From positions 3,449,501 through 3,513,500 of the forward strand of contig NZ_CP092415.1 of NCBI RefSeq assembly GCF_023716465.1: a stretch of DNA of 64,000 bases. Reading direction: 5' to 3'. Made by a program: the position numbers and the translations under genes. The stretch's first letter is position 1. Every line of letters starts with the position of its first letter. The notes below the pieces were generated by a model. That model searched no databases. It was given only the letters and a program-made list of their open reading frames with translations, and had not been told where the DNA came from. The DNA is from Flagellimonas marinaquae. Its GTDB lineage: Bacteria > Bacteroidota > Bacteroidia > Flavobacteriales > Flavobacteriaceae. Positions 1 through 9,140 of this stretch are shown here, one piece after another.

Positions 1-2
1 GA

Positions 3-566
3 CTAGTTCCTGCAATAATTCAAGATGCAACAACCAAAAATGTGTTGATGCTAGGGTACATGGATCAGGAAGCATTCAAAAAAACCCAAGAAACGGGTAA
101 AGTCACTTTTTTTAGTCGTTCTAAAAATAGGTTGTGGACAAAAGGTGAGGAAAGTGGCAACTTTTTGGAATTGGTTTCTATGAAGGTAGATTGCGATAAG
201 GATACCTTATTGGTCCAAGTGAAGCCAGCTGGGCCCACCTGTCATACGGGTACAGATACCTGTTGGGATGAAGAAAACACACCCAACTTTAGCTTTTTAT
301 CAGAATTAGAGAATGTAATCGCTTCCCGAAAAGAAAACAAAGAGGATGAAAAAAGCTATGTAGCTTCACTTTTTAGAAAAGGAATCAATAAAATTGCCCA
401 AAAAGTAGGGGAAGAAGCTGTTGAAACGGTAATTGAAGCCAAAGACGATAACGAAGAATTGTTCTTAAACGAAAGTGCAGATCTTTTATTCCATTACTTG
501 ATTTTACTCCAAGCCAAAGGATACACTTTAAAAGATATTGAAAAAGTATTGATAGAAAGGCATTAA
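3..566 (+). CDS. hisI: HisIE, phosphoribosyl-AMP cyclohydrolase / phosphoribosyl-ATP pyrophosphatase (5' partial)
   Basis: Bifunctional enzyme for steps 2 and 3 of histidine biosynthesis, cytosolic. The frame is already open at base 3 and reads LVPAIIQDATTKNVLMLGYM, the usual HisI N-terminus, so the true start lies just before the window and the GTG at 42 is internal. The HisI half shows FFSRS, LWTKGEESGN and the metal-site cysteines in GPTCHTGTDTCW. The HisE half (from about SYVASLF) shows KVGEEAVETVIEA and ESADLLFHYLILL. About 187 residues are visible, against roughly 200 for the family. It is normally the last gene of the Bacteroidota his operon, and nothing on this strand follows closely. 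Family call secure. Confidence 0.96.
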   Translation, partial: LVPAIIQDATTKNVLMLGYMDQEAFKKTQETGKVTFFSRSKNRLWTKGEESGNFLELVSMKVDCDKDTLLVQVKPAGPTCHTGTDTCWDEENTPNFSFLSELENVIASRKENKEDEKSYVASLFRKGINKIAQKVGEEAVETVIEAKDDNEELFLNESADLLFHYLILLQAKGYTLKDIEKVLIERH

Positions 567-716
567 AAAAGACTTTTTTATAAGGTAACGGGAGACCAAG
601 TTAATTGGATTGGTTTTATAATCTTGTCCTGATTACAAATATAAACGGTATTGTTTTTAACAAATACTCTAGTCACAGGAATAGTTATTTTACTAGGTGC
701 TTTTTCTCCCTTCATC

Positions 717-1391
717 CTAATCTATTTGTTTCTTATAACGGTTTTTACCCATGTTAAATATACCTACTTTAATACCCAAACCAGCAGAGAAGCCGTTAAT
801 GCGATCCAGTGCTTGTTGCTCCAATTCAATTTTACTAGAAAACCGGTATTTACCAGTAGCTTCTAACTGTACGTACCTATTGATATTAAATAATAAACTT
901 ACTCCTGGTTCGTAAACAAATATGTAGTCCGAAGTGTCAAAATCCTCATTATCAAAATCGTTGTCATCGTTCTCAAAGGTGTCGCCATCTACATAACCAA
1001 TAGCTCCGCCACCTATAAATTGAGGAAAGGACAGGCTAATTGTTCTTTTACCAAAAAGAATTGGTTCCAAGTGTAAGCCTACATAACCACCTATTAAATC
1101 TTCATTATCTATAGATAATTCGCCAGATAAGTTTTGTTGCGAATAAAACCCATAGGTTGCTAAGCCTATTTCTAATTTACGGTTAGCAACGTAAGCGAGT
1201 TTTAGACCGGCAAAAAAAGTGTCCTTTCCATCAATTTCACCAATAGCCAATGGAATACCGAGATATATACCATGGACTACATTGTTACGGTCGTTAAAGG
1301 TGATGTATTCGTCATTACTTTTTTGTTGCGCATGCGTGGTGATTATACTAACTAATGCTATAAATAATACTGTCGTTTTTTGATTGAACAT
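717..1391 (-). CDS. Probable outer-membrane beta-barrel protein
   Basis: A 224-residue protein with a clear N-terminal signal peptide (hydrophobic FIALVSII, cleavage near THAQ). The remainder alternates polar and hydrophobic residues with many aromatics (GIYLGIPLAIGE, AGLKLAYV, GLATYGFY, YVGLHLEP), typical of a small outer-membrane barrel. An acidic stretch near residues 140-150 (DDNDFDNEDFD) probably forms an extracellular loop. It lies 3' of the DUF4097-like gene on the same strand with a 69-bp gap, so it may belong to the ECF sigma operon. No specific family recognised; a porin or surface-sensing barrel are both possible. Confidence 0.7.
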   Translation of the reverse strand: MFNQKTTVLFIALVSIITTHAQQKSNDEYITFNDRNNVVHGIYLGIPLAIGEIDGKDTFFAGLKLAYVANRKLEIGLATYGFYSQQNLSGELSIDNEDLIGGYVGLHLEPILFGKRTISLSFPQFIGGGAIGYVDGDTFENDDNDFDNEDFDTSDYIFVYEPGVSLLFNINRYVQLEATGKYRFSSKIELEQQALDRINGFSAGLGIKVGIFNMGKNRYKKQID

Positions 1392-1460
1392 TATTCAAAT
1401 TTTGATTGATATAATTTAAAGACAACCCAATTTTAAAAAGGTTGCATGTGTAAGACTATT

Positions 1461-2543
1461 TTAATCATTTATGGTTACAATTCCTTTAACTCCAGAAATA
1501 GTAATTTTTCCCAGGGCATTATTACCGTAGGTAGCTTCTATTTTTCTAAGTTTTTTACCCTTATCCAACATTTTGGAAGCAACATTATCAAAGGTTTTAG
1601 GTAGTCTTACAACTCCTTGTTCCAGTGTAGCTATAAAGCGATGGGGGAAATTTGTGGTTTTGATGGTAATATCAGAGGATTCTTGGGTGAGCGTTATAGC
1701 AGCATCGGGATTACCTATTTTAGCAACTACAAAATCTACAATCTTTAATTCGCTATCTATATCCTTTTGCAATTGCTCTATTCTAATGGAAGAGAATTTA
1801 AGACTTCCAAAAAGGTGTTTAACTTCTTCTACATGTATTTCATCCTTGTTTGAATACAACTCAAGTGTGGCTATAGCATTCAATTGTATTTCGCTCCCTT
1901 CCGTTGTTAATTGCAAGTTTTTGGCGTCATCCATGCTTAACTCGCCATTTTTTAGGACTATTCTGGCATAATTGATGTTTTTAGCACGTATTTTTCCAAA
2001 TTTTAATTGAATAGTAGCTTTGCTGATCATTTCTCCTAACCATAAGTCACCATGTTCTAAGTTGGCCTCTAATTGCCCTTGCCATTCTTCTATAAGAATA
2101 TCCCCAAATTTGTTGGTAACATTCAATTTGGCATCCCTAGGTAAAAACACTTCATAGTCTATTTGTACTCTACTACGGTCTGAATCTATTGGGTTTGTCT
2201 TATTAAAAAAATCTGCAAACCATCCGGTATTTCTATTGGCTATAACAGATGTTATGGAAACATAGCTTTGATTGGCACGTATTTCTGGTTGCACTCTTTG
2301 AAGTAAATCCTTGGCATTTTCTTCTTTTTTATGATTTACTTTTACAGTAATAACCACTTTTACTTTTGGCTGTTCCCAACCGGTGAAGGTTATATTTCCA
2401 TATTTGTTGTCGATGTGTAGCTCTCCGTTAGCCTCTAATTCAAATTGCTTTTCTATTGTTTTTTCAACGTGCTCTTGTGCTGACACAGTAGCTGAAGTTA
2501 GTAATAAGAGCAATCCTAGGTAAGTTTTATAAAGTGTACTCAT
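1461..2543 (-). CDS. Exported DUF4097-like (head-GIN / adhesin-like) protein
   Basis: About 360 residues with a signal peptide (YLGLLLLLTSATVSAQ), followed by the pattern of DUF4097/DUF2807-type beta-solenoids: GELHIDNKYGNITFTGW, then short strands of the type KFGDILIEEW and HGDLWLGEM. I prefer the ATG at 2543 because the signal peptide then begins at once; an upstream in-frame ATG at 2570 would add nine charged residues. Either start overlaps the end of the anti-sigma-like gene, so the two are translationally coupled. Genes of this kind commonly follow ECF sigma/anti-sigma pairs in Flavobacteriia; the biochemical role is unknown. Confidence 0.75.
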   Translation of the reverse strand: MSTLYKTYLGLLLLLTSATVSAQEHVEKTIEKQFELEANGELHIDNKYGNITFTGWEQPKVKVVITVKVNHKKEENAKDLLQRVQPEIRANQSYVSITSVIANRNTGWFADFFNKTNPIDSDRSRVQIDYEVFLPRDAKLNVTNKFGDILIEEWQGQLEANLEHGDLWLGEMISKATIQLKFGKIRAKNINYARIVLKNGELSMDDAKNLQLTTEGSEIQLNAIATLELYSNKDEIHVEEVKHLFGSLKFSSIRIEQLQKDIDSELKIVDFVVAKIGNPDAAITLTQESSDITIKTTNFPHRFIATLEQGVVRLPKTFDNVASKMLDKGKKLRKIEATYGNNALGKITISGVKGIVTIND

Positions 2544-3069
2544 AATTCTGCTCAAATTTTTTGGTTTCATTAAGTCGTTCTAAAAGCTTCTCTATAAGCT
2601 CAATGCGTTTTTTGTAGTTGGCAACAATAGCTTCCAGGACCTGCTCATTGTCTAAATTGGTCTCCATTTCTTTTTTTAGTGCCAGGTATTCCGCATCTAA
2701 TTCGTCCATAAAAGACAAAAATTCATTTTTATCGGCTGTACTAAGTTTTGGATTTTTCTGTACCAACGCTACTTGGTAATTAACCAAACTTTTGTAATGC
2801 ATGTCTATTTCCAGCAACTCTTTTGATGCCAGCTGGTTCTCTGTAACTATGCTAGGTTTAAAATGTGTGTAGAAAAATGTAATTACCATCAGAGCCATCA
2901 AACTAGCAGCAATTTTTAAGAACAGTTTCCTTTTATAAAGTGGCACAACTTTAGTTTTACCTGCTTCTAAAACGGTATTGATCTGCAGCCACATGTTATC
3001 TCGATCCGCTCTTTCTGTGTTAAAAGCTTCTGCATTGTCGCTTATGTATTTTTCAAAATCATCCATCAT
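2527..3069 (-). CDS. Anti-sigma-like single-pass membrane protein
   Basis: A 180-residue protein with a soluble N-terminus (about 1-48), one transmembrane helix near residues 50-67 (FLKIAASLMALMVITFFY) and a coiled-coil-like, Glu/Lys-rich C-terminal region (DELDAEYLALKKEMETN, KKRIELIEKLLERL). Its start codon overlaps the stop of the ECF sigma gene as ATGA. Sequence similarity is too weak to name the family, so the role is inferred from position and topology: a cytoplasmic tail directly downstream of an ECF sigma factor is the normal arrangement for its membrane anti-sigma factor. No zinc-binding HxxxCxxC motif is present, so it is not a classical ZAS anti-sigma. Confidence 0.68.
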   Translation of the reverse strand: MMDDFEKYISDNAEAFNTERADRDNMWLQINTVLEAGKTKVVPLYKRKLFLKIAASLMALMVITFFYTHFKPSIVTENQLASKELLEIDMHYKSLVNYQVALVQKNPKLSTADKNEFLSFMDELDAEYLALKKEMETNLDNEQVLEAIVANYKKRIELIEKLLERLNETKKFEQNYEYTL

Positions 3070-3608
3070 AATTCACTTACAATTTGCATTAACTTCTTTT
3101 TGGCTCTGTGGTATTGGGATTTCGAGGTACTTACTGTTATTTCTAAGATTGTTGCAATTTCTACATGATCATATCCTTCTACTAAATATAGATTTATAAT
3201 TTGCTTGTAGCCATCTGGTAATAACGCAATGCCACGTTTAATTTTACTAATATCTTTTACATCCGGTATCACAGTCTCCGTGGTTTGGGTCATCTGATAT
3301 TCGCTTTCCTCCATAGGTACTAAATCTACCTTTTTAGCTTTAAGATGGTTAATACTTTTATTAATCACAATCCGCTTTAACCAAGCTCCAAAACTGCTTT
3401 GGTATTTAAAAGAGTGTAATTGTTTAAAAGCATCTATAAAGCTGTCTTGTACAATATCTTCAGCATCTTCTTTATTTCCTAAAAACCTAAAACCAACATT
3501 ATACATGGCATCCACATAGTAACTATAGAGCTCGTATTGAGAACTACTATGGCCTGCTTTGCACTGTTCTACTAATGATTGATGTGTAAAACGAATGTCC
3601 GTTTTCAA
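3066..3608 (-). CDS. ECF-type RNA polymerase sigma factor
   Basis: A 180-residue sigma-70 family protein with regions 2 and 4 only. Region 2 spans roughly residues 20-90: YELYSYYVDAMYNVGFRFLG, then DAEDIVQDSFIDAF and SFGAWLKRIVINKSIN, the typical core-binding and -10 recognition helices. Region 4 spans about 125-178: LLPDGYKQIINLYLVEGYDHVEIATIL followed by a recognition helix in STSKSQYHRAKKKL. It heads a minus-strand operon with the anti-sigma-like and DUF4097-like genes and is divergent from the TonB receptor at 3805. Its regulon cannot be read from the window; self-regulation and envelope-stress control are the usual roles. Confidence 0.93.
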   Translation of the reverse strand: MKTDIRFTHQSLVEQCKAGHSSSQYELYSYYVDAMYNVGFRFLGNKEDAEDIVQDSFIDAFKQLHSFKYQSSFGAWLKRIVINKSINHLKAKKVDLVPMEESEYQMTQTTETVIPDVKDISKIKRGIALLPDGYKQIINLYLVEGYDHVEIATILEITVSTSKSQYHRAKKKLMQIVSEL

Positions 3609-3804
3609 TGGTTCGGTTTGATGCTTATTGCTCTAAAGACAAAGGAAATACTAAAGGGTTGCACCTAGAGTAAAAAAAGTGTGAAGTTTTTTCAATTAGG
3701 TGAAGAAACTGCGTTTTTTTTTAGAAGCAATGCAACCTTGTCTTTTTTGACTTGTCTATTGGTGGTATACATTTTAATTCAAACATCAAAAAACAAATCA
3801 GAAA

Positions 3805-6186
3805 ATGAATTCAAAAAAAATACCATGGGTAATGGTAGTTTTAGTATTAAACTCTTTTTGGAGTTTTAGCCAAACCAATTACACACTAAGTGGCACTATC
3901 AGAGATAATAATAATGGAGAAACACTTTATGGTGCTTCTATTTTCCTTGCCGGTACAACTATAGGAACTACCACAAATGAATACGGTTTTTATTCTATTA
4001 CCGCACCAGAAGGCATCTATGAACTAAATGTCTCTTACATGGGTTTTACCGATGTTAAAATAAAAGTGAATTTACACGCAGATGTAAAAAAGGATATCGA
4101 GATTGAACAATTATCTACTGAGCTGAACGAGGTTATCGTAACTGCCGAAGAACCAGAAAAAGCCTTGCTTCGGAAACCAGAAATGAGTGTACTAAAAATG
4201 AATATTGGAACTGTTAAAAAGATGCCTGTTGTATTAGGCGAGGTAGATATTTTAAAATCGTTACAATTGCTTCCCGGGGTCACTAACAATGGAGAAGGCA
4301 CTGGAGGTTTTCATGTACGGGGTGGAGCCCAGGACCAAAATTTAGTTTTGTTAGATGAGGCTATCATTTACAACACCTCTCATATGTTTGGCTTCTTTTC
4401 TGTTTTTAATGCAGATGCCATTAAAGACTTAAAATTGTATAAAGGTGGTATTCCGGCTCGGTTTGGAGGTAGGGTTTCTTCTGTTTTGGATATCAGACAA
4501 AAAGACGGGAACAATAAAAATTTTGCACTTACTGGTGGTATCGGTGCAATTTCTAGCAGGTTAACAGCAGAAGGGCCAATGTTCAAAAACAAGGGCTCTT
4601 TTTTGGTTGCTGGTAGACGTTCCTATCTAGATCTTTTTCTTAAAGCTGCGGGTGAAGAGAATTCCGTAATGTTCTATGATTTAAACCTTAAAACCAATTA
4701 CAGCATTAATCCAAATAATAGAATATACCTGAGTGGTTATTTTGGAAGAGATGCATTTGAAATCGGTCAAAGCTTTGCCAGTAGTTATGGCAATGCCTCT
4801 GGCAATTTACGATGGAACCATATTTTCAACGATAAATTATTCTCTAATCTTTCCGCAATTGTCAGTAGGTATGATTATGATTTAGACTTGGATTTTGAAG
4901 AGTTTGAGTGGATGTCCTCCATAAACAACTACAATCTTAAGTATGATTTTAAATATTACTTAAATGATGGTTTTACTTTGGGTTTTGGGGCCAGCAGTCT
5001 GCTCTATGAGTTTGACCCTGGCCAGATAAAACCAACATCAGAAACATCTGCCATAAATCCCTTGGCATTAGATAAAAAGAGAGCTTTAGAAAGTGCGGTT
5101 TATGTAAATGCTGAGCATAAATTAAGCAATAGACTAACGGCACAATACGGATTACGTTTAAGTGGATTTTCCAGATTGGGCGGGCAACCTATTTCGATAT
5201 ATCAAAACAACCAGCCGGTTGTATATAATTCGGATTTAGAAATCTATGAGAGAGGGGAGGTAATTGATGAAACTACGTATAAAAAGAGTGACGTTATTAC
5301 TTCTTTTCGCAATCTAGAACCTAGAGCATCTTTGGCCTACTTAATTAATGATAACAGTTCTTTAAAGGCAGGGTTTTCAAGAACAGCCCAGTATATTCAT
5401 CTTTTATCAAACACCTCTTCTGTAACACCTTTAGACGTTTGGACTCCAAGCGGGCCCTTTATAAAGCCGCAATTGTCCAATCAATATGCGCTTGGTTACT
5501 TTCATGACTTTATGGATAAGAAATATTCCTTGGAGGTAGAAGGTTACTTTAAAACCGTGGCAAATCGGATAGATTATATAGATGGTTCTGACCTTATAGG
5601 CCAAAATACCATAGAAACCGAAATATTGAATGGAGAAATGCGTGCCTACGGTTTAGAGCTCTTGCTACGCAAAAACACAGGGAATTTTACGGGTTGGTTA
5701 GCTTATACGTTGTCAAAATCTGAACAACGTACTCTTGGTGATACAGCTGGCGGACCTGGAATTGCCAACGGTAATTGGTATCCTACTTTTTTTGATAGAA
5801 CCCATGATATATCCATTTCTGGCGCATACCGGTTAAACGATCATTGGAGCTTTGGAACAAACCTAGTATATCAAACAGGGAGACCAGTGACTTACCCCAA
5901 TGGGCAGTATAGTTACGAGGGGGTGTCCATTGCAAGTTATGCAAGTCGAAATTCAGACCGTTTACCAGCGTATCACCGTTTGGATGCATCTATAACTTAC
6001 ACGCCCAAAAAATCTTTAAATAAGCGATTTAAGGGAGAATGGGTTTTAAGCATTTACAACCTCTATCACCGTAAAAATGCGGCCAGTATTTCTTTTGGAC
6101 AAAACTTTGAAACAGGAGCCAACGAGGCTACAAGAACCGCCATATTTGGCATATTACCATCCATCACTTATAATTTTAAATTCTGA
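3805..6186 (+). CDS. TonB-dependent outer-membrane receptor with carboxypeptidase-regulatory N-domain
   Basis: A 793-residue outer-membrane transporter. It starts with a signal peptide (VMVVLVLNSFWSFSQ), then a CarboxypepD_reg-like beta-sandwich (YTLSGTIRDNNNGETLYGAS, GTTTNEYGFYSITAPEG), then a plug (EVDILKSLQLLPGVTN, GFHVRGGAQDQNLVLLDEA) and a beta-barrel ending in an aromatic residue (PSITYNFKF, Phe terminus), as required by the BAM machinery. The substrate is unknown. The gene two bases downstream encodes a DUF4249 lipoprotein, which usually accompanies this receptor class, so the pair probably imports one ligand. An ATG is available at 3805; upstream codons in that frame are not homologous. 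Confidence 0.93.
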   Translation: MNSKKIPWVMVVLVLNSFWSFSQTNYTLSGTIRDNNNGETLYGASIFLAGTTIGTTTNEYGFYSITAPEGIYELNVSYMGFTDVKIKVNLHADVKKDIEIEQLSTELNEVIVTAEEPEKALLRKPEMSVLKMNIGTVKKMPVVLGEVDILKSLQLLPGVTNNGEGTGGFHVRGGAQDQNLVLLDEAIIYNTSHMFGFFSVFNADAIKDLKLYKGGIPARFGGRVSSVLDIRQKDGNNKNFALTGGIGAISSRLTAEGPMFKNKGSFLVAGRRSYLDLFLKAAGEENSVMFYDLNLKTNYSINPNNRIYLSGYFGRDAFEIGQSFASSYGNASGNLRWNHIFNDKLFSNLSAIVSRYDYDLDLDFEEFEWMSSINNYNLKYDFKYYLNDGFTLGFGASSLLYEFDPGQIKPTSETSAINPLALDKKRALESAVYVNAEHKLSNRLTAQYGLRLSGFSRLGGQPISIYQNNQPVVYNSDLEIYERGEVIDETTYKKSDVITSFRNLEPRASLAYLINDNSSLKAGFSRTAQYIHLLSNTSSVTPLDVWTPSGPFIKPQLSNQYALGYFHDFMDKKYSLEVEGYFKTVANRIDYIDGSDLIGQNTIETEILNGEMRAYGLELLLRKNTGNFTGWLAYTLSKSEQRTLGDTAGGPGIANGNWYPTFFDRTHDISISGAYRLNDHWSFGTNLVYQTGRPVTYPNGQYSYEGVSIASYASRNSDRLPAYHRLDASITYTPKKSLNKRFKGEWVLSIYNLYHRKNAASISFGQNFETGANEATRTAIFGILPSITYNFKF

Positions 6187-6188
6187 TC

Positions 6189-7034
6189 ATGAAAACCATT
6201 ATAAAATATATATCGTTAGTAATTTTTTTGGTTCTAACCGCCTGTGAAGACGTAGTAGATATAGATGTGCAAGAAGGACCAACAAGACTTGTAATAGAAG
6301 CTTCTTTAGATTGGGAAAAAGGAACAGAAGGTAATTATCAAACTATAAAACTATCCACCTCTACACCTTATTTTGATACAAGTTTTCAGCCTGCAATAGG
6401 AGCTACAGTTAGCGTTCTAAATGTAAATAGCGGAACAGAAGTTTTATTTGTAGACCAAAATGATGGAAACTATACTACAACTGATTTTGAGCCGGTAATT
6501 GGCGACACCTATGCATTGACCGTAAACTATAAAAACGAAGTATTTACGGCTACAGAGAAAATGACTCCCGTGCCAGAAATCAAGGAAGTTTTTCAGTCTA
6601 GGGATGATGGTTTTAATGATGAAGATCTAGAAGTTCATTTGGTTTTTACGGACCCCGAAGCGGAAGAAAATTATTACCTGTTCAAATTTTTAAAAGAGGG
6701 CGAATTGTTTCCAGCATTTGAAGATGCAAAGGACGAATTTATAAACGGAAATGAGATCGATTGGTGGTACGAAATTGAAGAAGATGAGATGGATGGCTTA
6801 ACGCCTTTTGAGCCAGGTGATACGGTTTACATTAGCATGCACGGTATTTCTAAAAGCTATTATGAATACATAAAGATCTTAATTGAACAAATGGGCGGTG
6901 CTGGCTTGTTCTCTTCAACTCCTGTTGCTTTAAAAGGAAACTGTGTGAACCAAACCAAACCAGAAAATCAACCATTAGGATATTTTAGACTTACAGAGGT
7001 AAACAAGGTTACCTATACATTTACAGCAGAATAA
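6189..7034 (+). CDS. DUF4249 family lipoprotein
   Basis: A 281-residue lipoprotein. The signal peptide ends in a lipobox (LVLTAC, Cys near residue 19), followed by EDVVDIDV and RLVIEASLDW, the diagnostic start of DUF4249. The body alternates beta strands (GATVSVLNV, GDTYALTVNYKNE) and carries several acidic patches. It starts two bases after the TonB receptor stop, so the two are co-transcribed. DUF4249 proteins are thought to be surface or periplasmic partners of TonB receptors in Bacteroidota; the ligand is unknown. A hairpin terminator follows at 7051. Confidence 0.9.
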   Translation: MKTIIKYISLVIFLVLTACEDVVDIDVQEGPTRLVIEASLDWEKGTEGNYQTIKLSTSTPYFDTSFQPAIGATVSVLNVNSGTEVLFVDQNDGNYTTTDFEPVIGDTYALTVNYKNEVFTATEKMTPVPEIKEVFQSRDDGFNDEDLEVHLVFTDPEAEENYYLFKFLKEGELFPAFEDAKDEFINGNEIDWWYEIEEDEMDGLTPFEPGDTVYISMHGISKSYYEYIKILIEQMGGAGLFSSTPVALKGNCVNQTKPENQPLGYFRLTEVNKVTYTFTAE

Positions 7035-7050
7035 AAGGTGATTGATGTGG

Positions 7051-7086
7051 TAGCGCTGGGTTCCTAGGTCCTGGCGCTATTTTTCT
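7051..7086 (+). terminator. Intrinsic terminator after the receptor/DUF4249 operon
   Basis: Inverted repeat TAGCGC (7051-7056) with GCGCTA (7074-7079), with additional pairing possible inside, followed by TTTTT. It sits 16 bases after the DUF4249 stop and just before the converging DUF1853 stop at 7090. Confidence 0.6.
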
Positions 7087-7089
7087 GTT

Positions 7090-7893
7090 TTACCACCATA
7101 CCACAAACAGCTTAAATAATTCTCCTTCTGTAGTACGTACCCATAGCATTGGTGCGTACTGATTAAGGTGTTTTAGATTGATGTCTAGCAGCGTGTTGTA
7201 ATGATTGTTCCACAAAACTTGATTATCGGGTGGCAACGGCCATTCTTTTTTAGCCGGAATGTAGAACTGATAATGTTTAAATAGATTAGTATTGAATTGC
7301 TCAAAACGCACCCAATAGCCCCCATGGCAAGATGTATTTAGTGGTCGTATAGCTAGTTTTTCCTCCTTAAAAGGTGTGAAAAGTTGTGCCTTAAAACAGC
7401 ATTGCTGTTCCATTTCTAATGGGTCAATCCCTAAGGCATCCCATTTTTGTTTAAGACTGGCATGATGTAGAAGAGGAAATTGTTTTTCTTTGAGCTTATC
7501 CAATTTGGTATAAAACATATCCCGCTTATTAGGCCCCATCAGTCGGTGTATAGGTTCCGATATGTTAGGATTTATGATATAGAATTTGTAGGCTAGTTCT
7601 ACGTGTAGATAGTTATTGGTAAGGTTGTTTTTTAAGATAAAATCCAATTCGCCCAAACGTACTTTTCCTTCATCTATCAAAACATTTGCTAATACAACCT
7701 CATACGCTTCAGAAGTTGTTATCAGGTGCCTAAACACGTATTCCATTTGGTGACCTAAACGTAATTTTTCTGGAATGGCAACATTTTTTACAGAATCCAT
7801 GTCTATGGATGGAAATTCAAATTGCGGTAATCCAAATTGTTCTCGGGTCCAAAGTGGCGCAGTATTGTAAAATGCTTCTAACAGTGCTTTCAT
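7090..7893 (-). CDS. DUF1853 family protein
   Basis: A 267-residue soluble protein matching DUF1853 in length and in its best conserved parts: the N-terminal AFYNTAPLWTREQFGLPQF, the central RLGELDFILKNN and HVELAYKFYI, and the C-terminal region with PMLWVRTTEGELFKLFVVWW. The ELDF ... HVELAYKF arrangement resembles a PD-(D/E)xK-like core, but nuclease activity is not established. It is convergent with the DUF4249 gene and divergent from the VWA gene at 7972, so it is likely a single-gene unit. The function of the family is unknown. Confidence 0.88.
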   Translation of the reverse strand: MKALLEAFYNTAPLWTREQFGLPQFEFPSIDMDSVKNVAIPEKLRLGHQMEYVFRHLITTSEAYEVVLANVLIDEGKVRLGELDFILKNNLTNNYLHVELAYKFYIINPNISEPIHRLMGPNKRDMFYTKLDKLKEKQFPLLHHASLKQKWDALGIDPLEMEQQCCFKAQLFTPFKEEKLAIRPLNTSCHGGYWVRFEQFNTNLFKHYQFYIPAKKEWPLPPDNQVLWNNHYNTLLDINLKHLNQYAPMLWVRTTEGELFKLFVVWW

Positions 7894-7971
7894 CCTTAAA
7901 CAAACTTACGGAATGCGTTAAGTTTTTTCTAAAGCTTTAGTCATTACCTCAATTTGCCGTAAATTTATGTA

Positions 7972-9132
7972 ATGGCTATGAACACAAGAAAAGGGTTTCG
8001 TTTTACCAATTACGAAGCACCCGACCAAACTCCGTTCGAAAAACTCTTCGAAATTTTTCAAGAACTCGTCACTCATACCTCGGGCGATGTGGAGGAAGCG
8101 TTGGACTGGTTACGTGAATTGGATAAAGAATACAACCTTACCGACGACGATTACACTATTGATGACTTTATCGAGGACCTAAAGGCAAAAGGTTATATCC
8201 GCGAAGAGTTTGATATTGATAATCCCCAAGGTGGAGAAGGTGAGGAGGGTAATGAAAACGGTGGTGGTATACTCTCTTTGACCGCTAAACTAGAGCGCAT
8301 GCTGCGTCAACGGGCTTTAGACCAAATCTTCGGTAAAATAAAGCGTAGTGGTTCGGGTAACCATAAGACCGGAAAATCAGGAAAAGGAGACGAGCATACC
8401 GGGGAGTTCCGTGAATATCGTTTTGGAGATTCGTTGGAGCACATCAATATGACGGAAAGCCTCAAAAATGCCCAAGTAAACCATGGGTTGGATAACTTTT
8501 CCCTAAATGAAGAAGATTTAGTCGTTGAGGATACAATGCACAAAGCTCAGATGAGTACGGTGCTCATGATAGACATTAGCCATAGCATGATTTTATATGG
8601 CGAGGACCGAATCACACCCGCCAAAAAAGTGGCCATGGCTCTGGCAGAATTGATCACCACCCGTTATCCAAAAGATACCTTGGATATCTTGGTTTTTGGT
8701 AACGATGCATGGCCCATTCCCATTAAAGACCTGCCCTATTTAAAAGTAGGGCCATACCATACCAATACCGTAGCTGGTTTGCAATTGGCCATGGACATGC
8801 TCCGCCGAAAACGTAATACCAACAAACAGATTTTCATGATTACCGATGGAAAGCCATCCTGTTTGCGATTACCAAACGGAGATTATTATAAAAACAGTGT
8901 AGGCTTGGACGAATACATTGTTGAAAAATGCTACGCCATGGCGCAACAAGCCAGAAAACTTCATATACCAATTACCACATTTATGATTGCAGAAGACCCT
9001 TATTTGATGCAATTCGTTCGTGAATTCACAAAGGCCAACAAGGGGAAGGCCTTCTACACAGGACTTAAAGGATTGGGTGAAATGATTTTTGAGGACTACG
9101 AACAAAACAGAAAAAAAAGAATTAAAGGTTAA
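7972..9132 (+). CDS. VWA-domain protein, partner of the downstream AAA ATPase
   Basis: A 386-residue cytosolic protein. The N-terminal 90 residues are acidic and helical (DVEEALDWLRELDKEYNL), then a glycine-rich linker, and the C-terminal 200 residues form a von Willebrand A domain. The MIDAS is visible as DISHS (about residue 200), a Thr in NTVAGLQLAM and ITDGKPS. It is followed eight bases later by a MoxR/chelatase-type AAA gene; such VWA/AAA pairs act together in metal insertion or protein activation, but the client is unknown here. ATG at 7972; a second in-frame ATG at 7978 is equally plausible. Confidence 0.88.
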   Translation: MAMNTRKGFRFTNYEAPDQTPFEKLFEIFQELVTHTSGDVEEALDWLRELDKEYNLTDDDYTIDDFIEDLKAKGYIREEFDIDNPQGGEGEEGNENGGGILSLTAKLERMLRQRALDQIFGKIKRSGSGNHKTGKSGKGDEHTGEFREYRFGDSLEHINMTESLKNAQVNHGLDNFSLNEEDLVVEDTMHKAQMSTVLMIDISHSMILYGEDRITPAKKVAMALAELITTRYPKDTLDILVFGNDAWPIPIKDLPYLKVGPYHTNTVAGLQLAMDMLRRKRNTNKQIFMITDGKPSCLRLPNGDYYKNSVGLDEYIVEKCYAMAQQARKLHIPITTFMIAEDPYLMQFVREFTKANKGKAFYTGLKGLGEMIFEDYEQNRKKRIKG

Positions 9133-9140
9133 TATCACAA

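Noticed and set aside
3681-3869. 62-codon ORF upstream of the TonB receptor
   Set aside because: It overlaps the receptor's start in another frame and reads as promoter DNA with Phe/Thr runs; no homology.
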